Counted from the stretch's first letter, positions 35,746 through 43,930 are shown. The stretch: DNA of 64,000 nucleotides from CALBZG01 sp964486295 (GCA_964486295.1 CAZAMF010000007.1:31205-95204); one strand, 5' to 3'. Numbers and translations: made by a program. The notes: generated by a model from the letters alone, not told the origin.

Positions 35746-35774
35746 AGTATAGCACACTGTTATTGGTATAGCAA
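35746..35774 (-). promoter_or_regulatory. rplS promoter and leader
   Basis: Minus strand TTGCTA (35769-35774), 17-bp spacer, TATACT (35746-35751). The leader of roughly 75 nt contains TCCTCT (35720-35725), complementary to AGAGGA in the Shine-Dalgarno region (35675-35680), so it could mask the start. An L19 autoregulatory leader is known in Firmicutes; identity here is unproven. Confidence 0.6.
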
Positions 35775-35813
35775 TGTTTTTTTCTTGATTTGACAGATTT
35801 GCGGCTGACGGAT

Positions 35814-36713
35814 TTATGCCCGGGGATGAGTCTTGTCATAGACATCTTTAATTCGATTTTTCGTGACCGTTAAAAAAATCTGTGTCGCCGCAATGTCCTC
35901 ATGACCTAGAAGTTCCTGAAGAGATTTCAGATCGGCGCCATTTTGTATCATGTGGACGGCAAACGAATTCCGCAATGTCTGTGGAGTTATTTTGTGCTCG
36001 ATCCCAGCCTTGACCGCATATTCCTTAATAATTTTCCAAAGCCCCTGCCTGGTGATACGATCTCCCGCATAGTTGACAAACAAAGCATTTTCAACCTTGC
36101 CGCCTTTCTGGTTTTTCCGGAGAAGATGGGGTCTGGCATCATAAACATATTCCTCCAGTGCGGCCTTTGCCGGCCTTCCCATGGGTACAATCCTGGCCTT
36201 TCCATGTTCCCCGTTGCAGGTGATGAAGCCCATCCGCAGGTTGATATCTTCGATATCAGCCTCAATGATCTCGCTTACGCGAATCCCCGTTGCATAAAGA
36301 ACTTCCAATATAGCCCTGTCGCGGATTCCCCTGATGGAGCCGTCCGGTAGAGATAATAATTTGTCGACCTCTTCCACTGTAAGATATTCCAGACTTTTAC
36401 GTTCTATTTTCGGAGATTTGATGTCCAGAGCCGGGTTTACTCTGGCATAGCCTTTTTCGATCATAAATTTGTAAAACGCCCTCAGAGAAGCCGCCTTTCT
36501 GTTCACGGTGGCAGCAGATTTTCCTTCCTCTTTGAGTTTAAGGAGATACCCCACAACTTCAGCATTTGTGACGTTTTCTAGCCCTTCTAAACCGCCGCTT
36601 TTTACGAACCTGGAAAATTCCAACAGGTCCCGTTTATAGGCCTCCAGTGTATTCTCCGCTTTGCCTTTTTCGTTCTTCAAACATGCAAAAAAATCCTTCA
36701 TATACGCGTCCAT
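35814..36713 (-). CDS. XerD-like tyrosine recombinase lacking the catalytic tyrosine
   Basis: A 299-residue protein with the SAM-like N-terminal domain (residues about 1-85) and catalytic domain of XerC/XerD. Present: Arg I in ATGIRVSEIIEA, the lysine in HGKARIVPMG, Arg II in TLRNSFAVHM, and the late histidine in LGHEDIAATQIF. Missing: the HxxR-box histidine (TPQTLRN where TPHTLRH is usual) and the nucleophile (TQIFLTV where TQIYTHV is usual; codon TTT). It is next to the nudix gene as in the conserved nudF-xerD locus. It probably binds DNA but cannot cleave it (inference). ATG 36713 follows GGAG; longer in-frame starts extend into the promoter. Confidence 0.8.
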   Translation of the reverse strand: MDAYMKDFFACLKNEKGKAENTLEAYKRDLLEFSRFVKSGGLEGLENVTNAEVVGYLLKLKEEGKSAATVNRKAASLRAFYKFMIEKGYARVNPALDIKSPKIERKSLEYLTVEEVDKLLSLPDGSIRGIRDRAILEVLYATGIRVSEIIEADIEDINLRMGFITCNGEHGKARIVPMGRPAKAALEEYVYDARPHLLRKNQKGGKVENALFVNYAGDRITRQGLWKIIKEYAVKAGIEHKITPQTLRNSFAVHMIQNGADLKSLQELLGHEDIAATQIFLTVTKNRIKDVYDKTHPRA

Positions 36714-36764
36714 AATGTTTCTCCGGTTTCTGCCACACTTTACCCTTTTGCATGAGCGAAATGT

Positions 36765-36793
36765 ATTATATACCCTTTCAATCGGGTTTACAA
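36765..36793 (-). promoter_or_regulatory. Promoter of the xerD-like gene
   Basis: Minus strand TTGTAA (36788-36793), 17-bp spacer, TATAAT (36765-36770), about 50 bp before the ATG. Confidence 0.65.
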
Positions 36794-36843
36794 TAAGCAT
36801 ATCGATGCCATTATTGTTTTTTTATGTCTTCCCCCGTACGATG

Positions 36844-36865
36844 AAAAACAGCCCTAAGGCTGTTT
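36844..36865 (-). terminator. Terminator whose loop contains the nudix stop codon
   Basis: Stem AAACAGCC/GGCTGTTT with a four-base loop TTAG holding the TAG stop (36854-36856), followed by five T on the minus strand. Confidence 0.7.
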
Positions 36866-37393
36866 GATTTTTTGATAAGCAAGGCATATGGCCAACGCCG
36901 ATTTTGCGTCTTCCAATTTACCGTCCATGACCATTTCGTATAGCTCGTCCAGGGGGTATTCTTCTACATCCAGCGCTTCATTGTCGTCAAATTCCGTCTC
37001 TCCGGGGATGAGCCCGGTGCAGAGATATACGTGGATCTTTTCGGTGCAGTATCCGCAGCTGGAATAATATCCGCCTAGATACTCTATATCTCTGGCCGTG
37101 TATCCGGTTTCCTCTCTCAATTCGCGGAGGCATGTATCCGTCAGGCTTTCTCCTTTTTCAAGCTTCCCTGCCGGAGCTTCAAATACAACATGCCCGACAG
37201 CCCGGCGATATTGACTTACCATGACCATCTTGAGTTCATCGGTAATCGCGGCCATGACTACTCCGTCATTATGTTCAATGATTTCTCTTAAGGATGTTCC
37301 GCCATTTACCGAGACCACCTTGTCGCGCCGGAGATTCAGGATCCTTCCCTCATAGATCATTTCGCTTTCAAGAACTATTTCTTCAAAGGTCAT
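36854..37393 (-). CDS. nudF: Nudix hydrolase, ADP-ribose pyrophosphatase type
   Basis: A 179-residue protein hydrolysing ADP-ribose and similar nucleoside diphosphate derivatives. The Nudix box GKLEKGESLTDTCLRELREE, followed by TGY, has the full GX5EX7REUXEEXGU pattern near residue 75. Preceding VSQYRRAVGHVVFEAPAG and following GYYSSCGYCTEKIHVYL are typical of the ADPRase branch. Its last codons form the terminator stem. It is 7 bp downstream of proC and upstream of the xerD-like gene. Confidence 0.88.
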   Translation of the reverse strand: MTFEEIVLESEMIYEGRILNLRRDKVVSVNGGTSLREIIEHNDGVVMAAITDELKMVMVSQYRRAVGHVVFEAPAGKLEKGESLTDTCLRELREETGYTARDIEYLGGYYSSCGYCTEKIHVYLCTGLIPGETEFDDNEALDVEEYPLDELYEMVMDGKLEDAKSALAICLAYQKIKQP

Positions 37394-37400
37394 ACCATAC

Positions 37401-38201
37401 CTACTTTGTCATCGCTTTAGATTTTTCGACAGCGGCCTGAAACGCATCCGCTACATTGTCCTGAAAACCGTTCTCAAAAAGTGCATTGACTGCCTCAATG
37501 GTGGTCCCGCCCGGAGAGCATACATTGATACGCAGCTGTTCCGGGGATACCCCTGTTTCCAGAACCATTTTCGCCGCGCCCAAAACGGATTGGGCAGCGA
37601 AGATAGTGGCTTTTTCTCTTTCCATCCCGTTTTTCACTGCAGCATCGATCAAGGCGTCAATATATATGTAGGTATATGCAGGAGAACTGCCGCTGACCCC
37701 GATCACGCAATGAATCAGGTCTTCAGGCACTTCTTCGGCACGACCTATGCTTCTGAATAGATCAAAAACGGTTTCCATGTCCTTATCTGAAATGTATCGG
37801 TTACGACAGACTGCCACCATGGCTTCTCCAACCATGGCCGGTGTATTCGGCATGATTCTGATCACTTTTGGCGAGGCCGGTAAAAATTTTTCAATGAATT
37901 CGATACTGATACCGGCTGCCATGGAAATCAGGATCTTGGATGGCTGCCATTTATCTGCAATCAATGGCATAACCTGTTCGAAGCCATTTGGCTTGATGCC
38001 CACTATGATGACGTCGCATGCCTCCACCAGCATTTTGATGTCATCCGTAGTATTGACCAGCAGGAGTTCCTGCCATGATTTTCTTCGTTCCGGATCACTA
38101 TCGCACACAAATACATCTTTGCTCAATACACGCCCGGACTCAATATAGCCTTTTAATATTGCGCCTCCCATGTTACCCGCGCCAATAAATCCGTATTTCA
38201 T
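37401..38201 (-). CDS. proC: Pyrroline-5-carboxylate reductase
   Basis: Last step of proline synthesis, NAD(P)H reduction of pyrroline-5-carboxylate. N-terminal KYGFIGAGNMGGAIL is the Rossmann loop, MPNTPAMVGEAM and SGSSPAYTYIYIDAL follow, and the C-terminal CSPGGTTIEAVNALFENG is the signature. The start at ATG 38201 follows AGGAGG; an in-frame start at 38222 lies within proB. 266 residues is normal. It forms a proB-proC operon, with proA on the opposite strand at 40354. Confidence 0.95.
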   Translation of the reverse strand: MKYGFIGAGNMGGAILKGYIESGRVLSKDVFVCDSDPERRKSWQELLLVNTTDDIKMLVEACDVIIVGIKPNGFEQVMPLIADKWQPSKILISMAAGISIEFIEKFLPASPKVIRIMPNTPAMVGEAMVAVCRNRYISDKDMETVFDLFRSIGRAEEVPEDLIHCVIGVSGSSPAYTYIYIDALIDAAVKNGMEREKATIFAAQSVLGAAKMVLETGVSPEQLRINVCSPGGTTIEAVNALFENGFQDNVADAFQAAVEKSKAMTK

Positions 38202-38211
38202 GAACGCCTCC

Positions 38212-39009
38212 TTATTTTGCAAAAAATACCGTACCGGATTCTTTGCCTTCTCTGGCTCTTCTTATAATATATGACTTCTTGCCGTTCAAGAGAATCATTG
38301 GGATCCCGTAGCCGTTAACTCTTCTGGCTGCTTCAATTTTTGTCAGTATGCCGCCGGTTCCGAATTCGCTCTTCCCCCGTACATCGATCTCCTCCAGCAG
38401 CCCGTCGATATCCCAGACCTCTTCTATGAGCTCCGCATCTTCAAAACGTTTAGGGTCCTTGTCATAAACGCCGTTTATATCCGACAAGATAATCAGACAA
38501 TCAGCATTCCATAAATTTGCGGTGAATGCACTCAGCGTGTCATTGTCGCCGATTTTAATCTCGTCCACCGATACACTGTCGTTTTCGTTTATGATCGGAA
38601 CAACCCCCTCATCCAGCAAAGTGAATAATGCATTCCTGATATTGAGGGTCCTGTTGCGGTCCTTGAAGTCTTCCCTGGTAAGCAGGATCTGCGCCACATG
38701 GAGGTTGTAATCTGCAAAATATTCTTTATAGGCCATCATCAGTTCCACCTGCCCGATGGCACAAAGTGCCTGCTTGTAATTGATATCGTCTTTTCTTGAC
38801 CATTTATTGATGGCGCCGACACCGCATATACCCGCGCCGGAAGATACAATAACAACCTGTTTCCCGTCTTTGATCAGTTCTGCAGTCTGCTCAGCTATTT
38901 CATGAAAAATCTGTTTGTTGACCATGCCCTGATCGTCTGAAAGCACGTTGCTGCCTATTTTTATTACTATTTTTCTGCTTTGGTTAATGACTGCTCCGAT
39001 CCCCTCCAT
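38212..39009 (-). CDS. proB: Glutamate 5-kinase, short form
   Basis: First step of proline synthesis, ATP-dependent phosphorylation of glutamate. An amino-acid-kinase fold: KIVIKIGSNVLSDD, VSSGAGICGVGAI, ENDSVSVDEIKIGDND, LSDINGVYDKDPKRF and GTGGILTKIEAARR. About 265 residues, without the C-terminal PUA domain found in the E. coli type. The start at ATG 39009 follows GGTGGA; longer in-frame starts lie in the promoter. Its gene faces away from proA. Confidence 0.94.
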   Translation of the reverse strand: MEGIGAVINQSRKIVIKIGSNVLSDDQGMVNKQIFHEIAEQTAELIKDGKQVVIVSSGAGICGVGAINKWSRKDDINYKQALCAIGQVELMMAYKEYFADYNLHVAQILLTREDFKDRNRTLNIRNALFTLLDEGVVPIINENDSVSVDEIKIGDNDTLSAFTANLWNADCLIILSDINGVYDKDPKRFEDAELIEEVWDIDGLLEEIDVRGKSEFGTGGILTKIEAARRVNGYGIPMILLNGKKSYIIRRAREGKESGTVFFAK

Positions 39010-39052
39010 AAGATAAATCCACCTCTCATCAGTACAAGTTTTGACACGGCTA

Positions 39053-39081
39053 ATATTATCACATAACATATTCATGTTCAA
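39053..39081 (-). promoter_or_regulatory. Promoter of proB-proC
   Basis: Minus strand TTGAAC (39076-39081), 17-bp spacer, TAATAT (39053-39058); the ATG is at 39009. Confidence 0.6.
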
Positions 39082-39200
39082 GCGAATCCGATTTTGTATC
39101 ACTTTGCTTATTGTTGTTAATGATTTTGCCGGCCAAAATCTCGAATTCCACTGGTTGCGAAAGACGCGTCCCGTTTTTTAGAAGAATTTTGTTAATAATA

Positions 39201-39229
39201 TTGCAATTTTTTTAACACTCTACTATACT
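39201..39229 (+). promoter_or_regulatory. Strong promoter with no coding gene directly behind it
   Basis: TTGCAA (39201-39206), 17-bp spacer, TATACT (39224-39229). Start predicted near 39236. The transcript would meet a strong terminator 90 nt later, before any coding start. Confidence 0.65.
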
Positions 39230-39235
39230 ACATAT

Positions 39236-39327
39236 GTGGTTATCCCCCTGATAACCTCATTAATCTCTAATCCCAATACCCCTTTTGAACAAAATAGAGC
39301 GCACCCCTGCGTTCTATTTTGTTTTTT
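39236..39327 (+). ncRNA. Candidate small RNA (about 92 nt) with C-rich loops
   Basis: Framed by the promoter at 39201-39229 and a terminator. The first hairpin is GGTTATC (39238-39244) / GATAACC (39250-39256) with loop CCCCT. A pyrimidine-rich linker containing CCC and CCCC follows. The 3' hairpin is a 15-bp stem at 39289-39303/39308-39322 with loop CCCC and one G-U pair, then TTTTTT (39322-39327). C-rich unpaired loops resemble sRNAs that pair with Shine-Dalgarno sequences. No ORF with a ribosome binding site is seen. It could instead be an attenuated leader of the gene at 39353. Confidence 0.5.
39289..39327 (+). terminator. Very strong rho-independent terminator
   Basis: 15-bp stem starting ACAAAATAGA, loop CCCC, six T. 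There is no plus-strand gene upstream of it in the window closer than gntR at 10203-10865, which has its own terminator. Confidence 0.85.
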
Positions 39328-39340
39328 GATTTCGCCATGC

Positions 39341-39346
39341 TATAAT
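39341..39346 (+). promoter_or_regulatory. -10 box for a probable leaderless transcript
   Basis: Perfect TATAAT ending 6 bp before the ATG at 39353, so transcription should start at or next to the A of the ATG. A weak -35 (TTGTTT, 39319-39324) lies 16 bp upstream within the terminator. Confidence 0.55.
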
Positions 39347-39352
39347 ACCCAC

Positions 39353-40357
39353 ATGGAATATATTTGTGAGAAACTTGAAACAGAAGCATTCAATAATAAA
39401 GCCTTTGCCATGTACTTCGGAGATTTGACGATTGGCGTGCTGGATATTGAAACCACCGGTCTGGGACCTGCTATGCATAAAATCATACTGGGAGGTCTGT
39501 TGACTTTTGAAACTCCAGGGATGGCAAAAATTGAACAATTCTTTGCAGAGGATCTCGACAACGAGCCGGATTTGCTCAGCGCCTATCTCAATGCGGTAAA
39601 GGCTCTTGACGTGGTCATCACATATAACGGAAGGCATTTCGACGTCCCTTTTATCTGCGGCCGAAGTACAAGATATGCGCTGGACACTTCAGGACTTCCT
39701 TATGATCTCGATTTATATCTGCTGATCAACCATGCTAGCCCATTGAGAAAATTCCTGCCCAATCTTAAACAATCCACGGTGGAAAATTATATGGGACTGT
39801 GGTCCCAGCGGAAGGATTTGATCAACGGTGCGGAAAGCGTAGAAATTTATAATCAGTATCTGCGTTCCAGGGATCCGGAGCTGAAAAGGCAGGTCCTCCT
39901 GCATAACAGGGATGACCTGGCACAGCTCGCAAGACTGCTTCCAGTCATCGAGAAGAGTGATTTTCACAAAGGACTTTTTAGCCAGGGTTTCCCGGCAGGC
40001 AGAAAGCTGCATATTGAAAACATAGAGTTGGGGAAAAACCATCTGAAAATATCCGGCAAACAGCGGGGGATCCCGGTAAACTATTATTCTTTCGGCGACA
40101 ACAGCAGCAACTATAAAATTGCTTTTCAGCAATCGACTGCATCGTTTGAGATAGTGATTCCGATGTTCCGAAACAGCGACGCTGCATATATAGACCTTGT
40201 CTCTCTGGGCTTTGACTTCGGGCCCCTGACGGGGTACAGTGCAGAAGAGAGCGGATTTTTGATCATTGAAAAATCCGGGAAAATAAGTTATATGGAAATC
40301 AACCACTTTGTTAAACTTTTTTTAGATAGTATTTATTTGTTCGCGGAGGAACGATGA
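39353..40357 (+). CDS. Ribonuclease H-like 3'-5' exonuclease domain protein (YprB type)
   Basis: About 334 residues. The N-terminal half is an RNase_H_2/DEDD-type exonuclease: GVLDIETTGLG carries the first D and E, VITYNGRHFDVPFI the second D, and HNRDDLAQLARLL the last D. The C-terminal 130 residues are of unknown function. ATG 39353 has no Shine-Dalgarno and sits right behind TATAAT, suggesting a leaderless mRNA; in-frame codons upstream to 39236 would lie in the terminator. Its stop overlaps the proA start by 4 bp, so the nuclease and proA are cotranscribed. Substrate unknown; B. subtilis YprB is the named relative. Confidence 0.82.
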   Translation: MEYICEKLETEAFNNKAFAMYFGDLTIGVLDIETTGLGPAMHKIILGGLLTFETPGMAKIEQFFAEDLDNEPDLLSAYLNAVKALDVVITYNGRHFDVPFICGRSTRYALDTSGLPYDLDLYLLINHASPLRKFLPNLKQSTVENYMGLWSQRKDLINGAESVEIYNQYLRSRDPELKRQVLLHNRDDLAQLARLLPVIEKSDFHKGLFSQGFPAGRKLHIENIELGKNHLKISGKQRGIPVNYYSFGDNSSNYKIAFQQSTASFEIVIPMFRNSDAAYIDLVSLGFDFGPLTGYSAEESGFLIIEKSGKISYMEINHFVKLFLDSIYLFAEER

Positions 40358-41631
40358 TGGATTATAATCAAATGGCAAAAGATGTGAAAGAAAGCAGTTT
40401 TATTTTAGGTGCGACATCCGTTGAAACCAGGAACAGCGCTCTTGCGGCCATCCAGCGTGCTTTGGAGAGCGCCCAGGATAGGATCTTCCAGGCAAATCAG
40501 TTGGATTTAGGAAAGGCAGAAGCGGAAAATCTGGCGCCACCTTTGTATAACAGGCTAAAGTTCGATTCGCATAAACTGGACGATGTACTGAAAGGAATTT
40601 CAGATCTGACCAACATGCCGGACCCTCTGAATCAGGTATTGCTGAAGCGTCAACTCGACGAAGGGCTTATTTTAGTCAAGGAGACCTGTCCCATCGGCAT
40701 TATAGGCGTAATCTTCGAATCCCGGCCGGATGCACTGGTCCAGATTTCGGCGTTATGCATCAAAAGCGGCAATTGTGCCATTTTGAAAGGCGGCAGTGAA
40801 GCGCTCCATACCAACAGGGTACTTTTTGATATTATAAAAAAAGCCGGCTGTGAAGCCGGTCTGCCTGAAGGATTCATATCCCTGGTGGAGGATCGTGAAG
40901 GTGTGGAAGAACTGTTGAAATGCGACAAATACATAGATTTGATCATTCCAAGAGGCAGCAATGCCTTTGTCAGGTATATACAGGAACATTCAAGGATCCC
41001 TGTTATGGGTCATTCGGATGGAATTTGTCACATCTATGTCGATGAAAAGGCATCTGTTCAAAAGGCTTTAAACATTGTGATAGACGCCAAGACTCAATAT
41101 GTGGCTGCTTGCAATACGCTAGAGACCCTGCTCGTCCACAAGGCGGTGTCAGGTGCTTTCCTCCCGCTGCTGTGGGATGCTCTGAAAGGCAAGGTAGTCA
41201 TCCGTGGCTGCGCCGAAACCCGGAAAATCATTCCGTGCGATCCTGCGACAGAAGAAGATTTCGAAACAGAATATCTGGATTATATTTTGTCTGTAAAAAT
41301 AGTTGATCATATTGACGAAGCCATTCGGCACATCAACACGTATGGCTCTCACCATACAGACAGCATCATAACCGAAGATCCGGAGGCTGCCGTTAAGTTT
41401 ATGTCATTGGTTGATTCGGCAGGCGTATATCAAAACTGTTCAACCCGTTTCGCCGACGGCTTTCGTTATGGCTTTGGAGCTGAAGTCGGTATTTCTACAG
41501 GGAAACTGCACGCCAGGGGTCCGGTAGGTCTTGATGGACTTGTAACCTACAAATATAAATTGTACGGCAACGGCCATGTTGTTTCGGATTACGCCGAGGG
41601 CCGAAAAACTTTCAAATTCAAGGATCTGTAA
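40354..41631 (+). CDS. proA: Glutamate-5-semialdehyde dehydrogenase (gamma-glutamyl phosphate reductase)
   Basis: Second step of proline synthesis, using the unstable product of ProB. The 425-residue aldehyde-dehydrogenase-like protein has GVIFESRPDALVQISALCI, KGGSEALHTNR, the catalytic cysteine in YVAACNTLETLLVH, and FGAEVGISTGKLHARGPVGL. Two consecutive ATGs occur; the second (40357) has the better 7-bp spacing from GGAGG. It is split from proBC on the other strand. Its stop is 6 bp from the stop of the convergent SLH gene, with no terminator visible between them. Confidence 0.96.
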   Translation: MMDYNQMAKDVKESSFILGATSVETRNSALAAIQRALESAQDRIFQANQLDLGKAEAENLAPPLYNRLKFDSHKLDDVLKGISDLTNMPDPLNQVLLKRQLDEGLILVKETCPIGIIGVIFESRPDALVQISALCIKSGNCAILKGGSEALHTNRVLFDIIKKAGCEAGLPEGFISLVEDREGVEELLKCDKYIDLIIPRGSNAFVRYIQEHSRIPVMGHSDGICHIYVDEKASVQKALNIVIDAKTQYVAACNTLETLLVHKAVSGAFLPLLWDALKGKVVIRGCAETRKIIPCDPATEEDFETEYLDYILSVKIVDHIDEAIRHINTYGSHHTDSIITEDPEAAVKFMSLVDSAGVYQNCSTRFADGFRYGFGAEVGISTGKLHARGPVGLDGLVTYKYKLYGNGHVVSDYAEGRKTFKFKDL

Positions 41632-41637
41632 AATCGG

Positions 41638-43074
41638 TCAGCGCATGTTTTCGTAACTGTATTCCGCGGATGTGCAGGAAGGATATTGACTTTTATCCCA
41701 ACTATGATCCTTTGATATAGTTTCGTCAGTTATATTGAAATAACTGTATGAAATTTCTGATCCTCGGTCAGGCACAGGATCGTCCCAGGTCACATCCACC
41801 ATATACCAGTTTCCGGAAAGCCTGACCATATTCCAGATATGCTCATTGCCGCCGGCAGAACCATAAACCATTTTCGCACCGATGCCGAGTTTCGTCATCA
41901 TGATGTTAAACATCTCAGCATACGCCTTGCACGTGCCGGTTTGATTATAAAGCAGTCCTGCTACTGACAGGCTTGGATGTTCCAGATCATATCTTGTCAG
42001 AGAAGTATCGAATTTATAGTGGCTCACGATATAGTCGTGAACCGCTTTTTCTTTGTCATAGATATTCATATCGGGAGCAAGGGTATCTGATAAGATCCCG
42101 TTTAACTGCTTATTTAATTCTTTTGCCTCGTCAGTGGCATACAAGTTCGCCAGTCCGGGATTGATCGTCAAAGCCATGATCTGTGCATAACGGCTGTATG
42201 TTATTTTCACCGCTAATGTTTTGGTGTTTGCATTGTAAACATAATAGAGGCTTGTGATGCCTGTTTCATTAATGAATGGGTCCCCGAGGAGCTTCTCATA
42301 CAGATCCTTATCGATGGTCATTGTGATTTCAGGCGCCAGATCCTTTTGCCCGCTTTTTATGATCGCTATCGCCTCTTCAAGAGTGGACACTCCGATTCCG
42401 GGGCTGTATTCAGGTATTGGTTCAGGAGCCGGCATTTCCTTGATGTCTTCTATCATCCTTACAACCATAGCGATGGTCTGTTCTCGTGTCGCCGGCTTTT
42501 TCGGCGAGAAATAGTTTTCCCCTGTACCCAGAATAAATTCTTTATAAACCATAAAATATACGGAAGGCTTTGCATAAGCGCTGATCTTCCCGTCATCATT
42601 GAATGCTTTTGTTGCTGCAGCAGTAAGTCGGCTGCCGGTGATTTTCATATAAGCTCTGGTCAGCATGACCGCCGCCTGTTCACGGGTAAGGGACGATTCC
42701 GGAGCAAAAATGCCGTCACCCATTCCCCGGACGATTCCTAAAGAATACGCTTTTAAAACATCCTGATCATCGGTATCGGTGAAAGGGCTGACAGACGGAA
42801 GCGTTGCGGACTTTCCAGTTGACTTTTCATACAGCAGTACGGTTACCCTGGCAAAATCGGCTCTGCTGATCAAATCAGCCATATTCTGGTCTTTGAACGT
42901 TAAAGGGAGTATTCCGTAAGCCTGAGCTTTGAGTACGACCGTCTTTGCCCAAGGCGAAACATACTCACCAGCCGCAGCGAAAGTCGCGGTAAAGATACTG
43001 CTGGCAGTCAAAACGGTAATGAGCAGAAGCATCAGTAATCTTTTCCAATCAAATTTCTTTAACATCCGTCCCAT
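41638..43074 (-). CDS. Secreted SLH-domain protein with transglutaminase-like domain
   Basis: A 478-residue surface protein. Signal peptide at about residues 10-34 (RLLMLLLITVLTASS, then FAAAGEY). Residues about 40-215 hold up to three S-layer homology repeats (e.g. FTDTDDQDVLKAYSLGIVRG, FAPESSLTREQAAVMLTRAY, FSPKKPATREQTIAMVVRM), which anchor to wall polymers. A proline-rich linker leads to a C-terminal transglutaminase-like domain with its triad: Cys in TGTCKAYAEMF, His in NEHIWNMVRL, Asp in WYMVDVTWDD. Likely a wall-associated protease or crosslinker. The ATG at 43065 is an alternative start. It overlaps the polyferredoxin gene by 26 bp, at the 3' end of the SCIFF locus. Confidence 0.88.
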   Translation of the reverse strand: MGRMLKKFDWKRLLMLLLITVLTASSIFTATFAAAGEYVSPWAKTVVLKAQAYGILPLTFKDQNMADLISRADFARVTVLLYEKSTGKSATLPSVSPFTDTDDQDVLKAYSLGIVRGMGDGIFAPESSLTREQAAVMLTRAYMKITGSRLTAAATKAFNDDGKISAYAKPSVYFMVYKEFILGTGENYFSPKKPATREQTIAMVVRMIEDIKEMPAPEPIPEYSPGIGVSTLEEAIAIIKSGQKDLAPEITMTIDKDLYEKLLGDPFINETGITSLYYVYNANTKTLAVKITYSRYAQIMALTINPGLANLYATDEAKELNKQLNGILSDTLAPDMNIYDKEKAVHDYIVSHYKFDTSLTRYDLEHPSLSVAGLLYNQTGTCKAYAEMFNIMMTKLGIGAKMVYGSAGGNEHIWNMVRLSGNWYMVDVTWDDPVPDRGSEISYSYFNITDETISKDHSWDKSQYPSCTSAEYSYENMR

Positions 43075-43924
43075 CCCTTTCCTTGTTTATAAATGCCGGC
43101 TTGCTTTTACTGATGGCAATTTCGGGGCAGGCATTGATACATTCTCCGCATCTGATACATTGCGTGCTGTTCGGATGCTCAGATACGTTAATATCCAGCT
43201 TGCAAACTTTCTGACATGCGCCGCAATGTGTGCACTTCGCCTGGTCGATATCAAATTTATAAAAAGACACTTTGTTAAACAGACCGTAAACCGCACCCAA
43301 AGGGCAGAGGTATCTGCAGAACGGCCGATATATCATGATGGATAATACCACCAGCAGGATCAATATCAGCGACTTCCAGGCAAAAAGCAATCCGGCAGCC
43401 GCACGTATCCCTTCATTTAACAGGGAGAGTGGCCATCCTGCCATGATAGTCCCGGAAGGACAAATATATTTGCAGAACCATGGATCACCCGAGCCAAAGT
43501 CATTCTTGATCAATGCAGGCAACAGTAATACAAAAACTATCAGGATCAGGTATTTCAGAAACTTCAAATACTTGTCTCCATATGCTTTTCGGATCTTATA
43601 TCTGAAAGGGACTTTATCAAGCGCATCCTGAATCAAACCAAAAGGGCACAAAAATCCGCATACCGCTCTGCCAAATACTGCACCAAAAAGCATAATGAAG
43701 CCTGTTGCATACAGGGGAAAATGATAATTCCTCTCTGTCATCACTGCCTGTATCGATCCGACGGGGCACGAGCCCAACGCTCCGGGGCATGAATAACAAT
43801 TCAATCCGGGCAGGCAGGAATATTTTCCGCTTCCCTTATAAATGCTGCCTTCCAGGAAACCCTTATAATAGGCGTTGGTTAAGATCGTAAAGGATACTTG
43901 AATCAAGGTTCTTTTTTTGCCCAT
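43049..43924 (-). CDS. NapH-like membrane 4Fe-4S polyferredoxin
   Basis: A 291-residue membrane protein. An N-terminal cysteine cluster CLPGLNCYSCPGALGSCPVG is followed by four to five membrane helices carrying paired CxxxCP motifs (CGFLCPFG, CKYICPSG, CRYLCPLG), then two 4Fe-4S ferredoxin motifs, CTHCGACQKVC and CIRCGECINACPE, near residues 225-265. It likely passes electrons across or along the membrane, as NapH/CcoG relatives do. It is 6 bp downstream of the CXXC mini-gene and part of the TlpA-CXXC-polyferredoxin cassette of Clostridia, which could reduce the external thioredoxin-like protein (inference). Confidence 0.87.
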   Translation of the reverse strand: MGKKRTLIQVSFTILTNAYYKGFLEGSIYKGSGKYSCLPGLNCYSCPGALGSCPVGSIQAVMTERNYHFPLYATGFIMLFGAVFGRAVCGFLCPFGLIQDALDKVPFRYKIRKAYGDKYLKFLKYLILIVFVLLLPALIKNDFGSGDPWFCKYICPSGTIMAGWPLSLLNEGIRAAAGLLFAWKSLILILLVVLSIMIYRPFCRYLCPLGAVYGLFNKVSFYKFDIDQAKCTHCGACQKVCKLDINVSEHPNSTQCIRCGECINACPEIAISKSKPAFINKERDGTDVKEI

Positions 43925-43930
43925 TTCGTC

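Noticed and set aside
35814..36713. Phage or transposon integrase
   Set aside because: Size, nudF neighbour and XerD motifs place it at the chromosomal xerD locus; no att sites, phage genes or repeats are nearby.
39152..39179. Second terminator-like hairpin (GGTTGCG/CGCGTCC then TTTTTT)
   Set aside because: The stem has a mismatch and a wobble, and no promoter or gene precedes it.
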